Shown here: positions 8,059 through 14,486 of the stretch, in pieces | Numbering within the stretch: the stretch's first letter is position 1 | Layout: every line of letters begins with the position of its first letter | Assembly (NCBI GenBank): GCA_946186335.1 | Contig: CAMHMW010000015.1 | Coordinates: forward strand, 1-21,555 | Direction: 5' to 3' | DNA from: an uncultured Candidatus Melainabacteria bacterium | GTDB lineage: Bacteria; Cyanobacteriota; Vampirovibrionia; Gastranaerophilales; Gastranaerophilaceae | DNA length: 21,555 nt | Notes under the pieces: generated by a model | Told to the model about the DNA's origin: nothing | The model's database searches: none | Seen by the model: only the letters and a program-made list of their open reading frames with translations | Made by a program: the position numbers and the translations under genes

Positions 8059-8688
8059 ATGGACGAGATTAAATACACACCAAAAGAGGAATTTTTAAAC
8101 GCTTTTACCCATTCAATGGGTTCTCTGTTTTCTATATATGCGATAGTTATGCTTGCAGTTTCATCTCATAATGCGATGGAGGCTTCTACTACCGCAATTT
8201 TTGGCGCAACATTGTTTATCCTGTTTCAGTCCTCAACTCTGTATCACGCTATGATTAACGAAACAGCCAAAAAAGTTTTCAGAAAGATTGACCACAGTGC
8301 AATATTTATGCTTATTGCCGGAACTTACACTCCGATATTGTTGTTAACCGTGAAATTCCCGCTATCGGTCGCTCTTATGGCAATGACGTGGTATCTTGCA
8401 ATCTCGGGTATAATATATTCCTGCCTGACACTCAAATTTAAACATCTTTCAACCGGTTTATATTTGGTAATGGGCTGGCTGAGTGCATTTTTGCTGTATT
8501 CAATATGGACAAATGCAAGTCATTTGGCTGTTTGGTATTTAGTTGCCGGTGGTTTGTTTTATTCTGTCGGATGTGTGTTTTATCTCAACAAAAGAAAATT
8601 TATGCACGCAATATGGCACATGTTTGTAATCTTTGGTGCAGTCAGCCATTATTTATGTATAATGGAAATTCTCAGAACGGTTAAATAA
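8059..8688 (+). CDS. Hemolysin III / PAQR-family seven-helix membrane protein
   Basis: The 209-residue length and about seven hydrophobic helices match the bacterial hemolysin III/YqfA branch of the PAQR superfamily. The diagnostic polar residues are in order: NAFTH (H18), SSTLYH (S59 and H63), IDH (D78, H79), and near the C-terminus HAIWH (H183, H187) followed by H197. In PAQR proteins such His/Ser/Asp residues form a membrane-embedded zinc site linked to hydrolase-like activity; the natural substrate in bacteria is unclear. A GGAGGA Shine-Dalgarno at 8050-8055 fixes the ATG. The last 8 bases overlap the end of the convergent phosphatase gene, and no terminator separates them. The name 'hemolysin' is historical and does not indicate a toxin here. 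Confidence 0.9.
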   Translation: MDEIKYTPKEEFLNAFTHSMGSLFSIYAIVMLAVSSHNAMEASTTAIFGATLFILFQSSTLYHAMINETAKKVFRKIDHSAIFMLIAGTYTPILLLTVKFPLSVALMAMTWYLAISGIIYSCLTLKFKHLSTGLYLVMGWLSAFLLYSIWTNASHLAVWYLVAGGLFYSVGCVFYLNKRKFMHAIWHMFVIFGAVSHYLCIMEILRTVK

Positions 8689-9211
8689 TTGCAAGGGTTT
8701 TGCAGTCCATTAAGTGTTTTTTTGCAAATTTGTTAAGGACAACTCCGAGTTTTTTCTGTAATCTCTTATCCCCGTGATTACCGAGTGCATCGGCAAAATT
8801 GTTTGCCAGTTCATCAATAATATGACCTTTATCTTTTTTAAGCACTTCCTGTTCATAGGCTGCAACACACATTCCCGTTCTGTGTCTGCCGAATTTACAA
8901 TGGAGGTATGTGTCGCCGATGTTTTGTACAATTATGGCATTGACTTTTTTAAATAGTTCCGCAGGCGGAATGTCATTTGTATCGGTCTTAACTTTTATGT
9001 TGCGGTATTTAATTCCGAACATTCTGCATAAAATTTGCTCAACAGCTCTGCTTACAGCATCAGCATCTCTTAAATCAATAACCTGCGTGACTCCTGCCTT
9101 TTTCATTTTGTAGCATTTCGAAACAGATTCGATGGGTTTGCCTGTATACAATCTGCCATCTACATTCCGTCTATAGAAAGTTCTTTTATTGGGGTCTTTT
9201 GCTACTTTCAT
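8681..9211 (-). CDS. CX5R protein phosphatase (dual-specificity/tyrosine-phosphatase-like)
   Basis: From the ATG at 9211 this is a 176-residue protein with the PTP signature HCKFGRHRTG (nucleophile C105, phosphate-binding R111). An upstream strand/helix VIDLRD (44-49), typical of small bacterial dual-specificity-like phosphatases, is also present. A candidate general acid lies in the loop around D77-D80. The frame can be extended to a TTG at 9259, but that codon lies inside the ftsZ terminator hairpin and would add 16 hydrophobic residues encoded largely by the T-run, so I chose the ATG. Neither start has a clear Shine-Dalgarno. The substrate could be phosphotyrosine, phosphoserine or a phosphoinositide-like compound. 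The gene's 3' end overlaps the hemolysin III-like gene tail to tail. Confidence 0.78.
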   Translation of the reverse strand: MKVAKDPNKRTFYRRNVDGRLYTGKPIESVSKCYKMKKAGVTQVIDLRDADAVSRAVEQILCRMFGIKYRNIKVKTDTNDIPPAELFKKVNAIIVQNIGDTYLHCKFGRHRTGMCVAAYEQEVLKKDKGHIIDELANNFADALGNHGDKRLQKKLGVVLNKFAKKHLMDCKTLAII

Positions 9212-9245
9212 AATAATATTAAAAGCCAAAATTAAAAATTTTGTT

Positions 9246-9291
9246 AAAAAAAACGCCAAATGTAAAGTTTTTTTACAGTCGGCGTTTTTTT
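9246..9291 (-). terminator. Strong intrinsic terminator downstream of ftsZ
   Basis: The arms AAAAAAAACGCC (9246-9257) and GGCGTTTTTTT (9281-9291) pair perfectly. An inner stem TGTAAA/TTTACA (9261-9266 with 9272-9277) sits beyond a 3x3 internal loop. The A and T runs on both sides make it symmetrical. It lies just after the ftsZ stop (9307), so it should end the ftsZ transcript on the minus strand. Confidence 0.85.
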
Positions 9292-9306
9292 GTTTTGTAT
9301 TTATTT

Positions 9307-10434
9307 TTAGTCTTTTTTCATAAAATCAGGTAAGTCAAAACTCAAAGTCGGCATTTTGGGGAAGTTTATGCCGTCAGTTGAGGATGTCGGAGCTGACGGT
9401 GTGTTGTTTGAACTGAAAAACTCCGCAGCCGACATTTTCGGAACATCAAGTGAGGATGTTCTTTCTTCAAAACCTGTTGCGATAACTGTAATCTGAATTG
9501 CGTTTTGTAATTCTTCATTCTTAGCAGTACCGATAATAAAATTGGCATCTTCCTTAACCACATTTCTGATAAGATTAGCGGCATCGTTAATTTCGTGAAT
9601 ACCCATATTGGAGCTTCCTGTGATGTTTACGATAATTCCGCTTGCACCATTAATTGAAGCTTCAAGAAGTTGAGAATTTATTGCAATTTCAGCAGCTTTA
9701 ACTGCTCTGCCTTCACCTGTTGCACGACCGATACCCATCAGGGCTGTACCTGAATCTTTAACGATTTTGCGGACATCCGCAAAGTCAACGTTAATGATAC
9801 CTGGAACGGTAATGATGTCTGAAATACCCTGAATGCCGCGGTAAAGAACTTCATCTGTTACATAGAATGCTTCTCTCAAACCGCAGGTACGTTCAACAAA
9901 CTGTAAAAGTTTGTCGTTCGGGACAACAAGTATTGCATCAACGTATTTTTTCAGTTTTTCAATACCGGCTTCTGCCTGAGCCATCTTTTTCTTACCTTCC
10001 CATTTGAACGGTTTTGTAACGAATGCGATGGTTAAAATTCCCAAATCTCTTGCAATTTGAGCAACAACAGGCGCAGCTCCCGTTCCGGTACCTTTGCCCA
10101 TCCCGGCTGTAATAAATATCATATCAGCACCTTCAAGTGCTTTTGTAATTTCTTCTTTATGTTCTAATGCAGCTTTTTCCCCTTTATCAGGATCTCCGCC
10201 CGAGCCAAGACCTTTTGTGGTTGTCACACCGAGTTGTAATTTATTCGGAACGCTGCTACAGGTCAAAACCTGTAAATCTGTATTCATTAACCAAAACTCA
10301 ACACCTGCAAGTCTTGCTTTTACCATTCTGTTAACGGCATTTCCGCCGCCGCCGCCAACACCGATAACTTTTATACGTGTCGGATTTGGTCCGTATGTGC
10401 TGTTATTTCCATATCCAGATACTATATTTTCCAT
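9307..10434 (-). CDS. ftsZ: Cell division GTPase FtsZ
   Basis: The 375-residue protein is FtsZ, the tubulin-like GTPase that forms the cytokinetic ring. Visible elements are the nucleotide-binding GVGGGGGNAVNRM (residues 25-37), NTDLQVL, the T4 tubulin signature region GMGKGTGTG (111-119), the T7/synergy region GISDIITVPGIINVDFADV, and the conserved C-terminal peptide FDLPDFMKKD after a short linker of about 45 residues. The signature's usual GGGTGTG is GKGTGTG here (K114), and the loop normally read GLGAGANP is GLGSGGDP; both departures are worth verifying. A perfect AGGAGG Shine-Dalgarno lies 4 bases before the ATG. There is no ftsA, ftsQ or mur gene beside it; the upstream neighbours are a secreted protein, an EF-hand protein and an activase. 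A -10 close upstream suggests it also has its own promoter. Confidence 0.97.
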   Translation of the reverse strand: MENIVSGYGNNSTYGPNPTRIKVIGVGGGGGNAVNRMVKARLAGVEFWLMNTDLQVLTCSSVPNKLQLGVTTTKGLGSGGDPDKGEKAALEHKEEITKALEGADMIFITAGMGKGTGTGAAPVVAQIARDLGILTIAFVTKPFKWEGKKKMAQAEAGIEKLKKYVDAILVVPNDKLLQFVERTCGLREAFYVTDEVLYRGIQGISDIITVPGIINVDFADVRKIVKDSGTALMGIGRATGEGRAVKAAEIAINSQLLEASINGASGIIVNITGSSNMGIHEINDAANLIRNVVKEDANFIIGTAKNEELQNAIQITVIATGFEERTSSLDVPKMSAAEFFSSNNTPSAPTSSTDGINFPKMPTLSFDLPDFMKKD

Positions 10435-10458
10435 TATGCCTCCTGAGGTTTTTCTTAC

Positions 10459-10464
10459 ATTATA
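10459..10464 (-). promoter_or_regulatory. Candidate -10 element of an ftsZ-proximal promoter
   Basis: The minus strand reads TATAAT at 10464-10459, 24 bases before the ftsZ ATG and just upstream of its AGGAGG. No good -35 is visible at the expected distance, so this is only a moderate call. It would let ftsZ be expressed independently of the genes upstream. Confidence 0.4.
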
Positions 10465-10512
10465 TTCGAAAAAAACAATATTTCATTAATTTTGAATATT
10501 TATTAACTCTTT

Positions 10513-11187
10513 TTACCAATTTGTTCTTGTAAGTGTTTGTTTTCCGTTTTTATCATACATCTTTTCTTTGTACCAAATTCCCTGAAATTCTTTGTCAGGA
10601 GCGTACATGTATTGCAAATCTTTTGATATGAAATAGATTGCGCTTTTCAATTTGCCTTTTCTGTCATACTGCATTGATGTATATGGGAAATTCGGATATT
10701 CTTTTGACATTACATCCGTGTAGTATAGTTTTCCGTATGCAGAATAATAAAAGGCATTTGTCGGGTTATTTTTGTATTGAATAGCATACATTACAAGGGT
10801 TCCTCTTTTGAAGTAGAAAGCACAGTATTTCGCGTCTTCATCTTCGGTAACACCGTTATTTGTGAGAAAATAGTGGTGTTTGTAGTTTTTATCTTTGTAA
10901 TATTGTGCAAAATGATTTTTAAATTCTTCCTTGCTGAAATAAATAGGTGTTGTGTTGTTTTCGAACAGCAAATTCCTGTAATGTTCGATGTTTTCATCCC
11001 TCTGTGCCTGTGTAATATCAAGCCAGTCAAATTTGATTTCCGCTTTTATCGGCTGAACGTCATATTGTGCCTGTTCAACTTTCGGTGTTTCAACCTCATC
11101 AAGGCTTACTATATCTTCAACGGCATTTGCCCGAATTGTAAAGCTCGATAAAAGTAGTATTGTCAGTATTGAAATAATCTTTTTCAT
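10513..11187 (-). CDS. Secreted or periplasmic protein of unknown function
   Basis: The 224-residue product starts with a clear Sec signal peptide: MKK, a hydrophobic core (ISILTILLLSSF) and an ANA cleavage motif predicted after residue 22. The mature protein is rich in aromatic residues and lysine, with many Tyr-containing strands (for example AFYFKRGTLVMYAIQY) and a C-terminal MYDKNGKQTLT unit reminiscent of beta-hairpin repeats. I recognise no catalytic motif. GGGAG precedes the ATG by about 6 bases. The gap to the upstream EF-hand gene is 13 bases, so they are probably co-transcribed; ftsZ follows after 78 bases. It may be an envelope protein, but that is inferred only from the signal peptide. 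Confidence 0.8.
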   Translation of the reverse strand: MKKIISILTILLLSSFTIRANAVEDIVSLDEVETPKVEQAQYDVQPIKAEIKFDWLDITQAQRDENIEHYRNLLFENNTTPIYFSKEEFKNHFAQYYKDKNYKHHYFLTNNGVTEDEDAKYCAFYFKRGTLVMYAIQYKNNPTNAFYYSAYGKLYYTDVMSKEYPNFPYTSMQYDRKGKLKSAIYFISKDLQYMYAPDKEFQGIWYKEKMYDKNGKQTLTRTNW

Positions 11188-11200
11188 AATTTTCTCCCGT

Positions 11201-11872
11201 TTATAAACTGTTATTTAATGATTTGTATGCAATTCGTAATTTCACCGAAAACAGATTATCATCAGGGGATAACAAATGATTATCGCACATAGCATATTCT
11301 TCCGGTGTTATTATGCCGTCAATATCAAACCCCAGAAATTTCCCGCTTTCGTCACGTTTTGATTTTGTAGAAAGAGCATAGAGATAAGCCGCCATATCAT
11401 TTTTGTCTATAAGTTCATCCCCTGTCTGTTCCCCGTGTTTTGCAATTTTGTTAAATGCGTTTCGGATTTGCGATTTTACTTGTTTTAAATATTCCGGTTT
11501 ATTCATAACATCATAATGTCCGAAACGATATTTGAGCATATACATTTCATACTGCCCGTATTCAAGTTTCCCCGTCAGATTTCGGGTTTCTTTTGCCATA
11601 TAAAGCAGATAAGATTCCGCAAGAGAGCGGATTTCATCTTTAAATGCGGTATCAAGTTCCTGAATTTCAGCAGGTGTTTTGTCGGGTTTTGCCGCAAGCT
11701 TCCGCCACGAATCGGGAACTACCTCAAAAGGTTCGGCTTCAGGGTTTGTAATTCCGCTTTGAACGACCATATCATTAAGAATTAAAGCAACAGCTTCCCC
11801 TAACTCGGGATTTCCTCCCGATAATTCCTGTAATATTGAAGTTCTTTGAGCCCCCTGACCGAAATTATCCAT
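11201..11872 (-). CDS. Small EF-hand-like protein of unknown function
   Basis: The 223-residue, mostly helical, cytoplasmic-looking protein has no signal peptide. Near its C-terminus, residues 181-192 (GFDIDGIITPEE) fit a calcium EF-hand loop at positions 3, 5, 6, 8 and 12, with Gly replacing the first Asp. A weaker partner loop may lie about 30 residues earlier (GDELIDKND, about 152-160), as EF-hands usually come in pairs. Calcium binding is plausible but degenerate. Its AGGAT Shine-Dalgarno overlaps the stop codon of the upstream activase gene, which ends 11 bases before this start, so the two are translationally close and surely one operon. The function is not recognisable. Confidence 0.75.
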   Translation of the reverse strand: MDNFGQGAQRTSILQELSGGNPELGEAVALILNDMVVQSGITNPEAEPFEVVPDSWRKLAAKPDKTPAEIQELDTAFKDEIRSLAESYLLYMAKETRNLTGKLEYGQYEMYMLKYRFGHYDVMNKPEYLKQVKSQIRNAFNKIAKHGEQTGDELIDKNDMAAYLYALSTKSKRDESGKFLGFDIDGIITPEEYAMCDNHLLSPDDNLFSVKLRIAYKSLNNSL

Positions 11873-11883
11873 ATATTCTTATC

Positions 11884-12888
11884 CTAGCTGATATCCCAAC
11901 GTCCGCAGGTACCGCCCCAGCGAGCGATAATATTACCTTTAACGTCTTTGATTTTTTCAACATGCTGTACTTCGTCAACCCCTTCAACAATTGTGATAAC
12001 TTCACAATTGTTTGAACACCCCGTACATGTACAGGTAATCGAAGAAAAGTGCATTTCCGCAACATTCCAGCCTTTGAATTTTGTCGGTTCTTCCGTATAT
12101 TGATGATTTTCCATAGCCAAAAGCGCCGCACCTATTGCCCCCATTGTTTGATGGTTTTCTGGAACAACGATTTTTGTATTGAGAGCTTCTTCAAAAGCCT
12201 TTACCATACCGATATTTGTGGCAACCCCGCCCTGAAATGACACTGTCGGCAATAATTCTTTCCCGAGTGCCAGATTTGAAAGGTAGTTTCTGACAAGAGC
12301 CTGACACAAACCGTAAAGTAAATCTTCAACAGGGTACCCTAATTGCTGCTTGTGAATCAAATCACTTTCCGCAAAAACTCCGCATCGTCCTGCAATTCTT
12401 GCGGGGTTTGTTGATTTTAGTGCGGTTGCGCCAAATTCTTCTATCGGAACATTTAATCTTTGTGCCTGATGGTCTAAGAAACTTCCTGTTCCTGCCGCAC
12501 ATACCGTATTCATAGCAAAATCGGTAACAATACCGTCACGGAGAATAATAATTTTACTGTCCTGACCGCCGATTTCAAGAATTGTCTGAACACCGGGAAT
12601 ATTAGTGCTTGCCGCAACTGCGTGCGCCGTAATTTCATTTTTTACAACGTCCGCACCGACAAGTGAACCAGCCAAAGCTCGTCCCGAACCTGTCGTACCG
12701 ACTCCCATTACATCATAATCGGTAATTCTTTTTTCGTATAATTTTTGTAAGCCTGTCTGAACAGCAACAACAGGCTTCCCTGCCGTTTTAAGCATTATAC
12801 TGTCAACATATTTGCCTGTTTCATCAACCAGTGCTAATTTTGTGGTTACCGAACCTACATCTATCCCTAAATATACCGTTAAACTCAT
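11884..12888 (-). CDS. BadF/BadG/BcrA/BcrD-type ATPase, 2-hydroxyacyl-CoA dehydratase activase-like
   Basis: The 334-residue protein belongs to the ASKHA-fold activases that use ATP to push an electron from a [4Fe-4S] cluster into 2-hydroxyacyl-CoA dehydratases or benzoyl-CoA-type reductases. It has the phosphate-1 motif GIDVGSVTTK (8-17), GVGTTGSGR, EIGGQDSK and the adenosine motif near GGVATN. The two cluster cysteines are C130 (NTVCAAGTGS) and C169 (GRCGVF). Beyond the usual HgdC core is a cysteine-rich tail: C286, C288, C291, C295 and, in GGTCGRW, C328, a pattern I associate with the long 'activase plus DUF2229' relatives. No dehydratase subunit gene is adjacent, so its partner must be elsewhere. 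It is the first gene of the minus-strand operon leading toward ftsZ. Confidence 0.88.
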   Translation of the reverse strand: MSLTVYLGIDVGSVTTKLALVDETGKYVDSIMLKTAGKPVVAVQTGLQKLYEKRITDYDVMGVGTTGSGRALAGSLVGADVVKNEITAHAVAASTNIPGVQTILEIGGQDSKIIILRDGIVTDFAMNTVCAAGTGSFLDHQAQRLNVPIEEFGATALKSTNPARIAGRCGVFAESDLIHKQQLGYPVEDLLYGLCQALVRNYLSNLALGKELLPTVSFQGGVATNIGMVKAFEEALNTKIVVPENHQTMGAIGAALLAMENHQYTEEPTKFKGWNVAEMHFSSITCTCTGCSNNCEVITIVEGVDEVQHVEKIKDVKGNIIARWGGTCGRWDIS

Positions 12889-12920
12889 GTTTATTTATAT
12901 CCCTTCACTGTAATAATAGA

Positions 12921-12950
12921 ATGATACCATAAATATCTTTTAATTGACAA
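12921..12950 (-). promoter_or_regulatory. Promoter of the activase operon
   Basis: The minus strand reads TTGTCA (12950-12945), an 18-base spacer ending in TGG, then TATCAT (12926-12921). This is a near-consensus -35 with an extended -10, about 33 bases upstream of the activase ATG at 12888. Confidence 0.6.
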
Positions 12951-12969
12951 GTTACAAAATTTGATTAAA

Positions 12970-14274
12970 CTAATTCAACCCCAAAAACATAAGGCTCATA
13001 AGTGCAATTGGTACAATGTATTTAAGTCCGATGTCAAAAAGTGCTGCCATGTATTTATTCTGGATAATGTTAATTCCCTTAACTTTCAGATACCATCCGG
13101 AAATCAGACATAAAAACAGGGCGTTGAGCGGAAGCATAACATTTGAGGTGAGAAAGTCCAGAAAATCAAAAATGTTTTTGTCAAACAATTTTATATTACC
13201 GAGCAAACCGAATGATAAAGTGGCGGGAATTGCCAGCAGTGTAATTGCGAAAAATATCAGGGTGCAGGCTTTAATTCGGGACATTTTAAATCGTTCAATA
13301 AGGGTTGCGCAGGGCCCTTCAACAATACTTATACCCGATGTTACCGCTGCGCAGAAAAGAAGTACAAAAAACGCAAAAGAGATAAAGTTTCCGAAAGGTA
13401 TCTGAGAAAAAATCTTCGGCAAAGTTACAAAAACCAGTCCTGCCCCTGAATTTGGAGGCATATTGAATGAAAAAACCGCAGGGAAAATCATAATTCCCGC
13501 AAGAATTGCAAACGCAGTATCCGAAAGAATAATTGTGTAAACCGATTTTACAAGGCTCTTGTCCTCTTTTATGTAACTCCCGTAGGTAAGTAATGCTCCC
13601 ATCCCGATACTCAGGGTGAAAAATGCCTGCCCTAGTGCCGCAAGAACCATGTGAAAATTCAGTTTTGAAAAATCGGGTTTAAACATATATTCAAGTCCAG
13701 CTCCGGCGTTCGGTAATCTTAATGAAACGATAACAAGAAATATTAAAATTACTGCCAATAAAGGCATCAGAGTTTTATTTGCGGTTTCTATTCCCCTTTT
13801 TATCCCTCGGGCTGTTACAAATACGCAGATAAATATGAATAAAACGGTTAAAATGCTTGGGTATATCGGGTTTTGTATAAATTCGGAAAAGTAGTTTTCA
13901 TAATTCGTTATTTGTGCGCAGGTCAAACTTTTCCAGATATAGTTAATAATCCACCCGCCAACAATAAAATAAAATGAGGCAATCAAAATACCTGTAATCG
14001 GATTTAATGCTCCTAAGTATTTGAGATTGTGGTGCATGGATTCGTAGGCTCCGACACATTCCTTTTTCGTCAGTTTGCCGATATAGAGTTCATTCATCAA
14101 AGGAACAAAGCAAATGGTTGAGATTAACAAAATATACGTTATTAAAAATATTGCACCTCCGTTTTGCCCCATAATATACGGGAAACGCCAGATGTTGCCA
14201 AGCCCTACGGCAGAACCTACGGCGGTTACAATAAAAGCATATTTTGATGTCCAAACAGGTCTTTTGTCTTCCAA
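12970..14274 (-). CDS. Sodium:neurotransmitter symporter (NSS/SNF family, LeuT fold)
   Basis: The 434-residue protein has about 11 membrane helices, the usual layout of prokaryotic NSS amino-acid transporters. Helix 1 carries the family hallmark AVGSAVGLGNIWRFPY. Its G20, V23, N27 and R30 fall at the same numbers as the sodium-site and gate residues of LeuT, and an unwound GNIWRFP region is expected there. Helix 6 shows the matching FFTLSIGMGALLTYGSY. It should import an amino acid with Na+; the substrate cannot be told. The start is a TTG at 14274 preceded by GAGAG. The next in-frame ATG (residue 35) would delete helix 1, so the TTG is well supported. It is not obviously in an operon: the activase promoter lies downstream of its stop. 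Confidence 0.93.
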   Translation of the reverse strand: MEDKRPVWTSKYAFIVTAVGSAVGLGNIWRFPYIMGQNGGAIFLITYILLISTICFVPLMNELYIGKLTKKECVGAYESMHHNLKYLGALNPITGILIASFYFIVGGWIINYIWKSLTCAQITNYENYFSEFIQNPIYPSILTVLFIFICVFVTARGIKRGIETANKTLMPLLAVILIFLVIVSLRLPNAGAGLEYMFKPDFSKLNFHMVLAALGQAFFTLSIGMGALLTYGSYIKEDKSLVKSVYTIILSDTAFAILAGIMIFPAVFSFNMPPNSGAGLVFVTLPKIFSQIPFGNFISFAFFVLLFCAAVTSGISIVEGPCATLIERFKMSRIKACTLIFFAITLLAIPATLSFGLLGNIKLFDKNIFDFLDFLTSNVMLPLNALFLCLISGWYLKVKGINIIQNKYMAALFDIGLKYIVPIALMSLMFLGLN

Positions 14275-14307
14275 AATAAAACTCTCACATTTTATACTTC
14301 TTTCGTA

Positions 14308-14313
14308 ATTATA
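14308..14313 (-). promoter_or_regulatory. Candidate -10 for the NSS transporter gene
   Basis: The minus strand reads TATAAT at 14313-14308, about 34 bases upstream of the TTG start, directly preceded by TG. A matching -35 is not evident. Confidence 0.45.
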
Positions 14314-14330
14314 CAGTTTTTTCTTAATTT

Positions 14331-14339
14331 TGGTATATT
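14331..14339 (+). promoter_or_regulatory. Candidate extended -10 promoter for the giant gene
   Basis: TGG followed by TATATT (14334-14339) forms an extended -10-like element in the 190-base divergent region, about 125 bases upstream of the giant gene. There is no convincing -35. It would give a 5' leader of roughly 120 bases, in which I see no known riboswitch. It lies back to back with the transporter's -10. Confidence 0.35.
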
Positions 14340-14438
14340 TGTTAAGGCGGCTTGTTTTAAAACTAAAACATATTGCGTAATTTTTCTTAATATTTCTTCT
14401 GATTATTAAAGTTTAACCTTTTTTGTGCCGATAAACTC

Positions 14439-14486
14439 ATGGGTAAAAGTAAAAAGGTATGCTCATGGGCGAAAATATACAATTAG
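14439..14486 (+). other. Possible 15-codon upstream reading frame overlapping the giant gene's start
   Basis: An ATG at 14439 opens a short frame that crosses the giant gene's start in another frame and stops at TAG 14484-14486. The octamer CTCATGGG occurs at both start sites (14437 and 14463). No Shine-Dalgarno is visible for the short frame, so it may be chance; if translated, it would couple or compete with the start at 14465. Confidence 0.2.

Noticed and set aside
8059..8688. A haemolytic toxin, from the family name hemolysin III
   Set aside because: The residues are those of PAQR-type membrane hydrolase-like proteins; the toxin name is historical.
9212..9259. N-terminal membrane anchor on the phosphatase (MAFFLTKFLILAFNII)
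   Set aside because: It is encoded by the T-run and flank of the ftsZ terminator from a TTG codon without a ribosome site; an internal ATG is more likely.
14346..14464. Riboswitch in the giant gene's leader
   Set aside because: I found no conserved core of a known riboswitch class and no convincing stable stem; only short AT-rich pairings.
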